Positions 36,015 to 45,645 of a DNA stretch of 64,000 nucleotides are shown here, in pieces; within the stretch, counting starts at the first letter, position 1, and each line of letters begins with the position of its first letter. A model generated the notes under the pieces. It was given only the letters and a program-made list of their open reading frames with translations, did not search any database and had not been told where the DNA came from. The translations under genes were made by a program, and so were the position numbers. This DNA comes from Sphingobium abikonense NBRC 16140 (GTDB lineage Bacteria > Pseudomonadota > Alphaproteobacteria > Sphingomonadales > Sphingomonadaceae). The stretch is taken from positions 1 through 64,000 of the forward strand of contig NZ_BCYT01000006.1 of NCBI RefSeq assembly GCF_001598335.1, read 5' to 3'.

Positions 36015-36659
36015 ATGCGTTTCGTGTCGGTTTCCAGGTTCCTGATGGGGGTATCGCTGCCCGCCGTCGCCTTGTCGGGCTGCGCCTCCGCGCCGTCCGG
36101 GCCGCAATTGCCGCCCGCGTCCTTCGTGTCGACGCAGGAAGGGCCGGGCGAGGAATATGTCATCGGCCCGCTCGATGACCTCACCATCTTCGTCTGGCGC
36201 AATCCGGAACTGGGCGCAAAGGTGCAGGTGCGGCCCGACGGGCGCATCACCACCCCGCTCATCACCGACATGCCGGCGGTGGGCAAGACGCCCAAGATGC
36301 TGGCCGACGACATCAAGCTGGCGCTTTCGCAATATATCGAAAATCCGCTGGTGTCGGTCATCGTCAATAATTTCAGCGGCACGTTCAGCCAGCAGGTGCG
36401 GATCGTGGGGGCGACGGAAAAGCCGGCCTCCATCCCCTATCGCGCGAACATGACGCTGCTTGACGCGATGATCGCGGTCGGGGGGCTCAGCGAATTTGCC
36501 GCGGGCAACCGCGCGCGCCTGGTCCGCTTCGACAAGGATACGGGCAAGCAGAAGGAATATCAGGTCCGCCTCAACGACCTGCTCAAGCGTGGCGACACCA
36601 AGGCCAATGTCATGCTGGCCCCCGGCGACGTCATCATCATCCCTGAAAGCATGTTCTGA
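36015..36659 (+). CDS. XrtA-system polysaccharide export protein (Wza-like lipoprotein)
   Basis: 214 residues from ATG 36015, with AAGGGGTGAG upstream. The signal peptide ends VALSGC (Cys23, lipobox). The Poly_export domain begins at YVIGPLDDLTIFVWRNPEL. SLBB-type repeats follow (VRIVGATEKPASIPYRANM) and the protein ends APGDVIIIPESMF. It should form the outer-membrane export channel or its periplasmic collar. It is the first gene of the export series. Confidence 0.94.
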   Translation: MRFVSVSRFLMGVSLPAVALSGCASAPSGPQLPPASFVSTQEGPGEEYVIGPLDDLTIFVWRNPELGAKVQVRPDGRITTPLITDMPAVGKTPKMLADDIKLALSQYIENPLVSVIVNNFSGTFSQQVRIVGATEKPASIPYRANMTLLDAMIAVGGLSEFAAGNRARLVRFDKDTGKQKEYQVRLNDLLKRGDTKANVMLAPGDVIIIPESMF

Positions 36660-36661
36660 CC

Positions 36662-38182
36662 ATGGCGGGCCTTTACGATGAACTGCTCGTGCTGTGGCAC
36701 GGCATATGGAACCGGCGCTGGGTGGCGCTGGCGGTCGCCTGGGGCGTCGCCATGCTCGGCTGGCTGGGCGTCGCGCTCATCCCCAACAGCTACCAGTCCA
36801 AGGCGCGGGTCTATGTGAATACCCAGTCGCTGCTGGAAGACCGCATGGGTATCACCCAGGTCCAGTCGCAGCAGGATCTCGACCGGCTGCGCAGCACGCT
36901 GGCGAGTGCGGAGAATCTAGAAAAGGTCGTGCGCGGCACCGACCTGTCGCAGACCGTGTCCGGCCCGCGCGACATCGCTGCCAAAATCACGACGCTGCGC
37001 GAAAACATCACGGTAATGGCGCAGGCCGACCCCAGCATGATCGACATCAGCGCCATTTCGGCCGATTCGAGCCTGTCGGACGGGGCCAATGCGCGCATCG
37101 CGCAGCAGGTCGTGCAAAAGCTGATCGACATTTTCCAGGAGGAAAATCTGTCGGGCGACCGCCGCGAAACCAAGCAGAGCCTGGCCTTCCTCGATCAACA
37201 GATCGCTGGCCGCGCCAAGCAGCTGGAGGCCGCCGACCAGCGCCGCATCGAATTTGCCCAGCGTTATGCCGGGCTGCTGCCGGGCGCCGGCTCCATCAGC
37301 CAGCGCATGGACGCGGCGCGGATGGAGATCAACAATATCGACTCGCAACTGGTGCAGGCGCAAAGCGCGCTGACGGCGATGAACGGCCAGCTGGCCGGCA
37401 CACCGCAGACGCTGCCGGGCGTGGGCGCTTCGGGCGGCCCATCGGCACTGGCGCAGGCGCAGGCCAACCTCGCGTCGATGAAGGCGCGCGGCTGGACCAA
37501 CAGCCATCCCGATGTCATCGCCGCCCAGCGCGAAGTCGACGCGCTGCGCAAGAGCGGCGGCGGCAGCGCGAGCGGTGGCGGCGGCACGCCCAATCCCGCC
37601 TATTTGTCGATCAAGTCGATGCAGGCCGAGCGCGCCGCCACGGTGCAGGCGCTCCAGGCGCGCAAGGCGCAGCTCCAGGCCGATCTCAACGCGATGATGT
37701 CGCGCCAGGTCGACGAACCCGGCATCGCGTCGGAGCAGGAAAAGCTCGACCGCGACTATGAGGTGCTCAAGACCCAATATGACAAGCTGCTCGCCGACCG
37801 GGAGGAAATCCGCCTGCGCGGCGAGGTGAAGACCGAAACCGGCGCGGTGCAGTTCCGCGTGATCCAGCCGCCCAGCACGCCTACCGCGCCGACCGCGCCC
37901 AATCGGCCGCTGCTGCTGCTGGGCGTGCTGGTGCTCGCCATCGCGGCCGGTATCGGCGTCGCCTTTGCCCTGGGCCAGCTCAAGGGCAGCTTTTCCACCG
38001 CCGCGCGGCTGGAGCGGGCGATCGGCCTGCCGGTCGCGGGCTCGATCAGCCAGGTGCGCAGCGCCGCCCGGCAGGCGGTCGAGAAACAGCGGATGAAATG
38101 GTTTGCCGCCGCGAGCGGAGGTTTGGCGGGCGTCTGCCTGCTGCTGATCGCGGTCGAATTTGTCCAGCGCGGCATGGCGTGA
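36662..38182 (+). CDS. XrtA-system chain-length determinant protein (Wzc/Wzz-like)
   Basis: 506 residues. Membrane helices lie near residues 19-38 and 415-440 and frame a periplasmic coiled-coil region with a Gly/Ser-rich insert (KSGGGSASGGGGTPNP). The Wzz start RRWVALAVAWGVAMLGWLGV and the RVIQPPSTPTAPTAPNRPLL motif before the second helix are typical. The kinase is a separate downstream gene, as usual for XrtA loci. It sets polymer length and couples to the exporter. Confidence 0.94.
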   Translation: MAGLYDELLVLWHGIWNRRWVALAVAWGVAMLGWLGVALIPNSYQSKARVYVNTQSLLEDRMGITQVQSQQDLDRLRSTLASAENLEKVVRGTDLSQTVSGPRDIAAKITTLRENITVMAQADPSMIDISAISADSSLSDGANARIAQQVVQKLIDIFQEENLSGDRRETKQSLAFLDQQIAGRAKQLEAADQRRIEFAQRYAGLLPGAGSISQRMDAARMEINNIDSQLVQAQSALTAMNGQLAGTPQTLPGVGASGGPSALAQAQANLASMKARGWTNSHPDVIAAQREVDALRKSGGGSASGGGGTPNPAYLSIKSMQAERAATVQALQARKAQLQADLNAMMSRQVDEPGIASEQEKLDRDYEVLKTQYDKLLADREEIRLRGEVKTETGAVQFRVIQPPSTPTAPTAPNRPLLLLGVLVLAIAAGIGVAFALGQLKGSFSTAARLERAIGLPVAGSISQVRSAARQAVEKQRMKWFAAASGGLAGVCLLLIAVEFVQRGMA

Positions 38183-38196
38183 AGGAGCGCGATCCC

Positions 38197-39120
38197 ATGA
38201 ACCAGCATAGCTCCATCAAGGGCCGCGGATCGCTGATCGAGCGCGCGACCCAGATTTACGACTTCACCGCCGCCTTGAAGGGGCGCGCGGCCCCGGCTGT
38301 CGACGTGCCGGCCGACGCGCCGCTGCCGCCGCCAGTCGAGATGCCCGCCGCGCCCGGTGCGCCGGACGCGCCGGTGCAGCGTGCGCCGGCCTGGACCGGG
38401 CCGGTGCAGCCGATCGATCGCGATGCGCTGGCGCAGGGCGGGTTCCTGCTGCCCGAAGGCCCGGTGACGGTGATGAGCGAAGAATTCCGCCTGCTCAAGC
38501 GCGATCTGCTGGCGCAGTTGCGCGACAATGCGCGCGGCAACCGCATACTCGTCTGCTCGCCCAACAGCGGCGAGGGCAAGAGCTTCTGCGCGATCAATCT
38601 GGCGCTCAGCCTGGCGGCGGAAAAGGACCTGGAAATCCTGCTCGTCGACGCCGATTTCGGCAGTCCGTCGATCCCGCAGAGCTTGGGCCTCAATCCCGGT
38701 CCCGGACTGATGGACGCGCTGGCCGATCCGGTGATCGCGATTGAGGATTGCATCATCCGCACCGATCTGCCCTCGCTGTCGGTCCTGCCCGCCGGGCAGC
38801 GCAGCAACAATGACACCGAATATCTGGCGTCGAGCCGCACCCAGACGTTATTGGCGCGCCTGACCGAAGGACGGCCCGAACGCGTGCTGATCTTCGATTC
38901 GCCGCCGCTGCTCGGCGCGTCGCCCGCCGCCGTTCTGGCCGGACATGCCGCCATCGCGTTGCTGGTGGTGCAGGCAGACCGGACCAGCGAAAGCGCGGTG
39001 CGCGAAGCGGCCTCCTTGCTCAAGGGCGGCGCCCAGGTGCGCCTGTTGCTCAACGCCGCGCGTTTCACGACCGGGCGGCATTTTGGCCATTATCATGACA
39101 AGGGGGAGGGGCGCGGATGA
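38197..39120 (+). CDS. XrtA-associated tyrosine autokinase (BY-kinase)
   Basis: 307 residues from ATG 38197, with GAAGGAG upstream. After a Pro/Ala-rich N-terminus comes Walker A in CSPNSGEGKSFCAINLALS (near residue 127) and Walker A' LLVDADFGSP. Walker B is VLIFDSPPLLG. The C-terminus holds only a single Tyr (GHYHDKGEG), not the Tyr cluster of Wzc. It should bind the cytoplasmic tails of the chain-length protein. Its end overlaps the next gene. Confidence 0.92.
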   Translation: MNQHSSIKGRGSLIERATQIYDFTAALKGRAAPAVDVPADAPLPPPVEMPAAPGAPDAPVQRAPAWTGPVQPIDRDALAQGGFLLPEGPVTVMSEEFRLLKRDLLAQLRDNARGNRILVCSPNSGEGKSFCAINLALSLAAEKDLEILLVDADFGSPSIPQSLGLNPGPGLMDALADPVIAIEDCIIRTDLPSLSVLPAGQRSNNDTEYLASSRTQTLLARLTEGRPERVLIFDSPPLLGASPAAVLAGHAAIALLVVQADRTSESAVREAASLLKGGAQVRLLLNAARFTTGRHFGHYHDKGEGRG

Positions 39121-40721
39121 CGCTCCATCGCACCATATGGCTCGCGTCGGCGGGTGTCGCCGCACTGGCGGCCGGTCCGGCCATGGCGCAGGAGTCGCGC
39201 GCGGACCGGCGCGTCGATGTCGTGCCGTATCTTGGCATCGATCAGGTCGTGACCGCGCCCCTGAAGGGCGGCGGCGACGTTCTGACCTACACCAACCTCA
39301 CCGCCGGAATCACCGCCGAAGTGCAGAATCGCCGCGTCGAAGCGGTGATCGACGCCCAATATAATCATAGCTTCGGCTGGGGCAGCCAGGCGGTCGATCA
39401 GGATGTGCTGAGCGGCATTGCCAGCGCCAATTTCAATGTGGCGCGAGGCCTGACCTTCCAGACCGGCGGCCTTGCCAGCCGGGTGCGCACCGATGGCCTG
39501 TCGGGCGCGCTGCCGCAGCGCGATACCTTTACCAGCCAGGTCTGGGCCGCCTATGCCGGGCCGTCCTATACGACGCAGCTGGGCGACCTCAACGTCAACG
39601 CTTTCTATCGCCTGGGCTATGCGCGGGTGGATGATAGCGTCGACCAGAATTTCGCGGGTGCGCAGCCCAATGGCTCCTTCGCCGACAGCTGGACGCACAG
39701 CCTGCTGGGTTCGGTCGGCTTTTCGCCTGACACGCTGCTGCCGGGCGTCGGCCTGACCGCGAGCGCGGGCTATGACCGCGAAGATGCGCGGCAGCTCGAC
39801 CAGCGGTTCGAGGACGCCTGGGGCCGGGTGGACGCGACCGTGCCGATTTCTCCCACCGTCGCGTTGGTTGGCGGCGTCGGTTATGAAGAGATAAAGATCA
39901 GCCAGCGTTCGCCGCTGCTGGACGAGGACGGCCTGCCGGTCATCCGCAATGGCCGCTATGTCACCGACGACAGTTCGCCACGCGCGCTTGTCTATGATTT
40001 CAGCGACATCATCTGGGACGCGGGCGTTCTCTGGCGGCCCAGCCGCCGCACCTCGCTCCAGGCGCGGGTGGGCGAACGCTATGGCGGCATGACCTATCAG
40101 GGCAGCTTCCTGTGGCAGGGCCAGGACAGCCATTTCGCGCTGGTCGTGTTCGACGGCATCGACAGCTTCGGCCGGGTCATCACGTCCAACGTGGCGGCAT
40201 TGTCGGGCAGCAATTTCGATGTCGCGCGCAATCCCTTCACGGGCGACATCACCGGCTGCGCTTTCTCCGTCACGGGCGGGGGGCAATGTTTCAACGACGC
40301 CTTGTCGGGCATCACGGCGGCCAATTTCCGCTATCGTGGCGTGGCGGCGCAATATGCGTTGCGGCGCGGGCAGTGGGGCTGGGGCCTGGGCGCCGGCTAT
40401 TCGCAGCGCAAGTTCATCACGCCGCAGGGCGAAATGGTGCTGGTGCGCGGATCGCGCGACGAAAACTGGTTCGGCAATGCTTCTATGACCTATATGTTCA
40501 ACGACCGCGACAGCCTGGAAACGGTCGCCTATCTCAATTATTTCGACGCCAGCGGCGGCCGTCCTGACGTGCTGAATTATGGCGCGTTCACCAGCTATTT
40601 CAAGGGATTGAGCCGGCGTCTTTCGGCGTCCGCCTCGCTGGGTCTGGACGGGGTTCAGGCAGACGATATCGACACGGTGATCAGCGCTCTGGGGCAGGTC
40701 GGCCTGCGCTACAGCTTCTAG
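39117..40721 (+). CDS. PEP-CTERM/XrtA system-associated outer-membrane protein (TIGR03016-like)
   Basis: 534 residues. A signal peptide ends GPAMAQ, followed by a long beta-barrel-like body of alternating strands. The last residues are QVGLRYSF, the terminal Phe being the outer-membrane assembly signal. It matches the barrel protein regularly found in XrtA loci, where it probably helps secretion of the polymer. It overlaps the kinase gene by four bases. Confidence 0.9.
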   Translation: MTLHRTIWLASAGVAALAAGPAMAQESRADRRVDVVPYLGIDQVVTAPLKGGGDVLTYTNLTAGITAEVQNRRVEAVIDAQYNHSFGWGSQAVDQDVLSGIASANFNVARGLTFQTGGLASRVRTDGLSGALPQRDTFTSQVWAAYAGPSYTTQLGDLNVNAFYRLGYARVDDSVDQNFAGAQPNGSFADSWTHSLLGSVGFSPDTLLPGVGLTASAGYDREDARQLDQRFEDAWGRVDATVPISPTVALVGGVGYEEIKISQRSPLLDEDGLPVIRNGRYVTDDSSPRALVYDFSDIIWDAGVLWRPSRRTSLQARVGERYGGMTYQGSFLWQGQDSHFALVVFDGIDSFGRVITSNVAALSGSNFDVARNPFTGDITGCAFSVTGGGQCFNDALSGITAANFRYRGVAAQYALRRGQWGWGLGAGYSQRKFITPQGEMVLVRGSRDENWFGNASMTYMFNDRDSLETVAYLNYFDASGGRPDVLNYGAFTSYFKGLSRRLSASASLGLDGVQADDIDTVISALGQVGLRYSF

Positions 40722-40745
40722 CGCCTGGGGCATGGAGACGAGCTA

Positions 40746-42491
40746 ATGTACGAGCAATATTACGGACTTCAGGGCCGCCCGTTCCAGCTGACGCCGGACC
40801 CGCATTATTACTTCGAAAGCGCGACGCACCGCAAGGCGCTGTCTTATCTCGGCTATGGCCTGGCGCAGGGCGAAGGCTTCATCGTCATCACCGGCGACAT
40901 CGGCGCGGGCAAGACGACGCTGGTCGGCCATCTGATGCAGACGATCGATCCGTCGCGGCTGACCGCCGTCAAGATCGTGTCGACGCAGGTGGAGGGCGAC
41001 GACATGCTGCGCCTCGCCGCGCAGAGCTTCGGTCTTGCGACCGAAGGCTATACCAAAGCGGCGACGCTGCAAAAGATCGAGGGGTATCTTCACGGCCAGG
41101 CGCGCGCGGGTCGCCGGTCGCTGCTGATCGTCGATGAAGCGCAGAACCTCAGCGTTTCGGCGATCGAGGAATTGCGGATGCTGTCCAATTTCCAGCTTGG
41201 CGGCCAGTCGCTGCTGCAAATCTTCCTGCTGGGGCAGCCGGAATTTCGCGATCTGCTGCGCTCGCCCGATCTGGAGCAACTGCGCCAGCGCGTCATCGCG
41301 ACCCATCATCTTGAACCGATGCTGCCGAGCGAAGTCGAACCCTATGTCATCCATCGGCTGGGCATTGCAGGCTGGACCGGCAATCCCGCCTTCACGCCGG
41401 CCGCCTTCTCGGCGCTCTATGCCGCAACCGGTGGCGTGCCGCGCCGTTTGAATGCGCTGATCAGCCGCGTGCTGCTGCTGGGCGCGATCGAGCAGATTCA
41501 TGAGATCGATGCCGACGCTGTGGCGGCGGTGGTGGCCGACATGGGTCTGGACGTTGATATTATGCCCGAACCGATCGCCGCCTCCGCGCTGGACGATGTG
41601 CAGGAGGACGCGGTCGCGGAGACGGTCGAAGCGGACGAGGACGCACAGCCTGTCGTGCAGGCCGAAGTCGCTGAGGAATTCGAGCCGGTCGAGGCGGATG
41701 ACAGCGCCGACCTGGTCGACGACCCCGTGTGGGACCGTGGCGTTGCCGCCTCGCAGCAGGAGTATGAGCCGGTGCCGCACGAGCAGGCGCAGGACGAATG
41801 GACACCGGTGCCCTTCACCGCGCTGGAGGAAAGCGACGTGGCGGATGCGGTCAGCCAGGATGCGGAGCCGACGCCCTTCGTCGATCCTGTCGATGCGGCG
41901 CTGAACGCCCCGATCGACGAAGCCGCCCCCTTCGCGCGGCCAGCCGATCGCGCGCCCTTCGCCCCGCCGTCGAACATGGTTCCGCGCGAGGAAGAGGATG
42001 CCGATGTGGCGGACTGGGATGCGGAGTCCTGGATCGCGCCAGACTCTGAGCCCACGCCGGAGCCAACGCCAGTGTCGGACGGCAAGTCGGACATGGACGC
42101 GGAGATTGCCGAGATGCAGACATCGCTCGACCATTTCGCTGAGGACGTGCTGGACGAAGGCGATGCGCCAGCGCCGGTTGCGGCAACGGACGAGCCGGTC
42201 GAAAGCATGAGCGACCTGCGCCGCACCATGCAGGATGAAATCGCTGCATTGCGCGCGGAAATCGCGTCGCTGCGCGCCGTGCAGTCGCATGCGCCCTTCA
42301 CGCCGCCGCAGACCATCGATCCCGATGCCCTGAAGGATTGCTTCACCCTGATCGAGGAACGTCTGGCGTCTCTCGAATTCCGGGCGGAGGAGCATGACGT
42401 TGCGCTGCGCCGCGTGCTGACGATGCTGGTCGAATGGGTCGAGCGGGAAGACCGGATGGACGGGGTCGCGCGGGACGCGGCCGTCGCCTGA
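40746..42491 (+). CDS. XrtA-associated AAA ATPase with long acidic C-terminal extension
   Basis: 581 residues. The N-terminal 280 form a GspA/ExeA-type AAA domain: MYEQYYGLQGRPFQLTPDP, Walker A GDIGAGKTTL near residue 52 and Walker B LLIVDEAQNLS near 128. From about 285 to 480 the protein is Asp/Glu/Pro-rich and looks disordered (for example SEPTPEPTPVSD). The last 100 residues look coiled-coil (DEIAALRAEIASLRAV). Relatives are mostly shorter. It may power polymer or protein transit. Confidence 0.92.
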   Translation: MYEQYYGLQGRPFQLTPDPHYYFESATHRKALSYLGYGLAQGEGFIVITGDIGAGKTTLVGHLMQTIDPSRLTAVKIVSTQVEGDDMLRLAAQSFGLATEGYTKAATLQKIEGYLHGQARAGRRSLLIVDEAQNLSVSAIEELRMLSNFQLGGQSLLQIFLLGQPEFRDLLRSPDLEQLRQRVIATHHLEPMLPSEVEPYVIHRLGIAGWTGNPAFTPAAFSALYAATGGVPRRLNALISRVLLLGAIEQIHEIDADAVAAVVADMGLDVDIMPEPIAASALDDVQEDAVAETVEADEDAQPVVQAEVAEEFEPVEADDSADLVDDPVWDRGVAASQQEYEPVPHEQAQDEWTPVPFTALEESDVADAVSQDAEPTPFVDPVDAALNAPIDEAAPFARPADRAPFAPPSNMVPREEEDADVADWDAESWIAPDSEPTPEPTPVSDGKSDMDAEIAEMQTSLDHFAEDVLDEGDAPAPVAATDEPVESMSDLRRTMQDEIAALRAEIASLRAVQSHAPFTPPQTIDPDALKDCFTLIEERLASLEFRAEEHDVALRRVLTMLVEWVEREDRMDGVARDAAVA

Positions 42492-42521
42492 TCCGCGCCG
42501 CGCCACTTGGATAGGAACGTC

Positions 42522-43367
42522 ATGCGCAACGCCCTTTCGGTCGATGTTGAGGACTGGTTCCAGGTCGGCGCGTTCGAACGCACGATCGACCGCGCCGACT
42601 GGGACGGCCTTGCTCATCGCGTCGAGCGCAACACCGACGCGGTGCTGGACCTGTTCGCGCAAGCGGGCGTCAGCGCCACCTTCTTTACCCTGGGCTGGGT
42701 GGCGGAACGTTATCCCGCGCTGATGCGGCGGATCGTCGATGCCGGGCATGAGGTCGCCAGCCATGGCTATGACCATGCGCGCGTCTTCACCTTCACGCCC
42801 GATCAGTTCCGCGCCGATCTGCGCAAGGCGCGCGGGTTGCTGGAGGATGCGAGCGGGCAGGCGGTGACAGGCTATCGCGCGCCCAGCTTCTCTATCGATC
42901 CGCGCACGCCCTGGGCACATGCGATCCTGGCGGAAGAAGGCTATCGCTATTCCTCCAGCGTCGCACCGATCCGGCACGACCATTATGGCTGGCCCGATTC
43001 GCCGCGTTTTGCCTGGAAGCCGGTCAAGGATGCGGAACTGGTCGAACTGCCTGTGACGACCGCCAAATGGGGCAAGCGCACGCTTGCGGCCGGGGGCGGG
43101 GGCTTTTTCCGCCTGCTGCCTTATGGCTTTTCGCGCTGGGCGATCCGGCAGGTCAATGAACAGGCCGGGCGGCCGGCGATCATCTATTTCCATCCGTGGG
43201 AGATCGACCCCGGCCAGCCGCGCGTGGCGGGTGCACCGCTGCGGTCGCGCCTGCGCCATTACAGCAACCTGTCGGTCATGGCGGACAAGCTGCGCCGCCT
43301 GACGCGCGACTTCGCCTGGACCCGCGTGGATGCGCTGGCCGATGAGGAGGCGGCATGCGCAGCATGA
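42522..43367 (+). CDS. XrtA-system polysaccharide deacetylase
   Basis: 281 residues from ATG 42522, chosen for AGGA upstream. NALSVDVEDWFQV gives the catalytic Asp and metal Asp, ASHGYDHARV the metal His pair, and GYRAPSFSID the conserved Arg region of NodB-type carbohydrate esterases (CE4). It removes N-acetyl groups from the polymer. It overlaps the FemAB gene by 13 bases. Confidence 0.94.
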   Translation: MRNALSVDVEDWFQVGAFERTIDRADWDGLAHRVERNTDAVLDLFAQAGVSATFFTLGWVAERYPALMRRIVDAGHEVASHGYDHARVFTFTPDQFRADLRKARGLLEDASGQAVTGYRAPSFSIDPRTPWAHAILAEEGYRYSSSVAPIRHDHYGWPDSPRFAWKPVKDAELVELPVTTAKWGKRTLAAGGGGFFRLLPYGFSRWAIRQVNEQAGRPAIIYFHPWEIDPGQPRVAGAPLRSRLRHYSNLSVMADKLRRLTRDFAWTRVDALADEEAACAA

Positions 43368-44434
43368 TCCAGGGAGCAGCCGCCGGATTGTGCGTCACCA
43401 CACTCGACCTGCGCGATCCCGCGCAGGCGCGGGGGGCGGACGACTATGTCCTCGCCCAAGCCGCATCGACGCCCTTTCATCGCCCGGCCTGGCTGCGCGC
43501 GATCGAGGAGGCGACTGGCAACCGGGCGGTGATGCTGGCGGCGGTGGGGCCTTCGGGAAAGATCAGCGGCCTGTTGCCGCTGCATCATATGAAAAGCGGG
43601 TTGTTCGGGCAGGCTCTCGTGTCGAGCGGATTTGCCGTCGATGGCGGGATATTGGCCGATGACGCGCGGGCTGTCCCCATGCTGGCGCAAGCGGCGCGCG
43701 ACCTGTCCCGCGATCGCGGCGACATAGCCATCGAACTGCGCGGCGGCCCCGCGCCCGGCGGCGACTGGCAAACGCGCGAGGGACAGCATCTGGGCTTTTC
43801 CCGGCCGCTGGCTTCCGACGAGGAGGCCGAACTGCTCGCCATTCCGCGCAAGCACCGCGCCGAATTGCGCAAGGCGCTCGCCAATCCCGCGCTGCGCTTC
43901 GAAGTCGGGCGCGAGCGCCGCCATCTGCGCGACCATTACCGTGTCTATGCGACGAGCGTACGCAACCTTGGCACGCCTGTCTTTCCTGCTCGCCTGTTCC
44001 GTGCGGTGCTGGAGCATTTCGGCGAGGATGCCGACATCGCGATCGTGCGCGACGGCGATCGCGCCGTCTCCGCGGTGCTTACTCTCTATCATGATGGCCG
44101 GGCTATGCCCTTCTGGGGCGGCGGCATTGGCGACGCGCGGCGGCTGCGGTCCAACGAGCTTCTCTATTTCCGCCTGATGGGCCACGCCCGCGCGCGCGGC
44201 ATGGAGATGTTCGATTTCGGCCGGTCGAAGGTCGGCAGCGGGCAGGCGGCATGGAAGAAGAGCTTTGGCTTCGAACCTGTCCCGCTCGCTTATCATGGCT
44301 GGTCGCCGCAAGGCGCGGCACGCGACATTGACCCCAACAGCGCCAAATATCAGCGGCGCATCGACCTGTGGAAGACATTGCCGCTGCCTGTCGCCAACCT
44401 GATCGGCCCGCTGATCGCGCGGGGCCTGGGATGA
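43355..44434 (+). CDS. FemAB family protein, XrtA/PEP-CTERM system-associated
   Basis: 359 residues. The GNAT-fold core includes PFHRPAWLRAIEEATGN, FSRPLASDEEAELLAIPRKHRAELRKA, MPFWGGGIGDARRLRSNELLYF and EMFDFGRSKVGSGQAAWKKSFGFE (each matched in part). It is the FemAB-type protein linked with XrtA loci. It presumably adds an acyl or aminoacyl group to freed amino sugars after deacetylation; this is inference. It overlaps both neighbours. Confidence 0.92.
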   Translation: MRSMIQGAAAGLCVTTLDLRDPAQARGADDYVLAQAASTPFHRPAWLRAIEEATGNRAVMLAAVGPSGKISGLLPLHHMKSGLFGQALVSSGFAVDGGILADDARAVPMLAQAARDLSRDRGDIAIELRGGPAPGGDWQTREGQHLGFSRPLASDEEAELLAIPRKHRAELRKALANPALRFEVGRERRHLRDHYRVYATSVRNLGTPVFPARLFRAVLEHFGEDADIAIVRDGDRAVSAVLTLYHDGRAMPFWGGGIGDARRLRSNELLYFRLMGHARARGMEMFDFGRSKVGSGQAAWKKSFGFEPVPLAYHGWSPQGAARDIDPNSAKYQRRIDLWKTLPLPVANLIGPLIARGLG

Positions 44435-45645
44435 ACGGCGACATTCTGTTCCTGTGCCACCGCGTTCCCTTTCCGCCCGATCGCGGCGACAAGATCCGCT
44501 CCTGCCACATGTTGAAGCGCCTGGCGCAGGTCGCGCCGGTGCATGTCGGCTGCTTTGCCGACGATGATCGCGACATGGGCTTTGCCGCCGATCTGGCGCA
44601 GGTCGCCGCCACCCAGTGCGTGCTGCGGCGCGACCGGTCGAAACTGGTTGCGGGCCTCACCGGCCTTGCAAAGCGCCAGTCGATGCTGGTGTCGCTGTTC
44701 GACCATCCCGGCCTGCATCATTGGGTGCGGCAGACGCTTGACGAGCGACCGATCCGTGCGGTCTTCGCCTATTCCGCGCAAATGGCGCATTTCGTGCCGC
44801 CACTGGCGCCGGGCGTCCGCTTCATGATGGATTTCGTCGATTTCGATTCGGCCAAATATGCCGCCTATGGCCGGCAGGGCAGCGGCCCCATGGCCTGGGT
44901 CAATCGCCGCGAAGGGCGGTTGCTGTTCAATTTCGAACGCCGCATCGCCGCGCGCGCCGACCTGTCCAGTTTCGTGAGCGAAGCGGAAGCCGCGCTGTTC
45001 CGCGACGCCACCGGCCTTGGCCGGGACCGCGTCGTCGCCATCGAAAATGGCGTCGCGCTCGACTATTTCGACCCCGCCTCGGCGGTCGATCCGGTCGATC
45101 ACGGGGAAGGCCCGCTGCTCGTCTTCTCCGGACAGATGGACTATCGCCCCAATGTGGAGGCGGTGGAAAGTTTCGCCCGCGACGTATTGCCCAGGGTGCA
45201 GGCGGTTCATCCCGCCGCCCGCTTCGCCATCGTCGGTCGCAATCCCGCGCCGCAGGTGGAGGCGCTGTCGCAGCTGCCCGGCGTCGTCGTGACCGGCGGC
45301 GTGCCCGATGTGCGCGGCTGGCTTGCCGCCGCCGACGTGGTCGTGGCGCCGCTGCGGATCGCGCGCGGTATCCAGAACAAGGTGCTGGAGGCCATGGCGA
45401 TGGCGCGCCCGGTCGTCGCGTCTCCGCAGGCGGCCGAGGGCATCGACGCCGTCCATGGCGATCATCTGCTGGTCGCTGCCGACCCCGCCGGGGAAGCGCA
45501 GGCCGCACTTGACCTGCTTGCCGATCCCGCCCGCGCGCAGGCGATAGGCCGCGCCGCGCGCGCCCGCATGGAGCAGCGCTATCGCTGGAGCGCGACACTG
45601 GCCGACTTGCCGGCCATGCTCTGCGGTGACATGCAGCCCGCATGA
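44431..45645 (+). CDS. PEP-CTERM/XrtA system glycosyltransferase (TIGR03087-like, GT4)
   Basis: 404 residues from ATG 44431 (ATGA overlap). DILFLCHRVPFPPDRGDKIR begins the GT-B N-terminal domain. VFSGQMDYRPNVEAVESFAR and VVAPLRIARGIQNKVLEAMA give the donor-binding GT4 pattern. It transfers a nucleotide-sugar-derived residue to the growing repeat unit. The sugar is unknown. Confidence 0.93.
   Translation: MNGDILFLCHRVPFPPDRGDKIRSCHMLKRLAQVAPVHVGCFADDDRDMGFAADLAQVAATQCVLRRDRSKLVAGLTGLAKRQSMLVSLFDHPGLHHWVRQTLDERPIRAVFAYSAQMAHFVPPLAPGVRFMMDFVDFDSAKYAAYGRQGSGPMAWVNRREGRLLFNFERRIAARADLSSFVSEAEAALFRDATGLGRDRVVAIENGVALDYFDPASAVDPVDHGEGPLLVFSGQMDYRPNVEAVESFARDVLPRVQAVHPAARFAIVGRNPAPQVEALSQLPGVVVTGGVPDVRGWLAAADVVVAPLRIARGIQNKVLEAMAMARPVVASPQAAEGIDAVHGDHLLVAADPAGEAQAALDLLADPARAQAIGRAARARMEQRYRWSATLADLPAMLCGDMQPA

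Noticed and set aside
40743-43259. Long minus-strand open frame of 838 codons opposite the XrtA ATPase and deacetylase genes
   Set aside because: It is rich in Arg, His, Gln and Asp without domains, lies antisense to two clear family members, and reflects GC-rich codon bias on the other strand.
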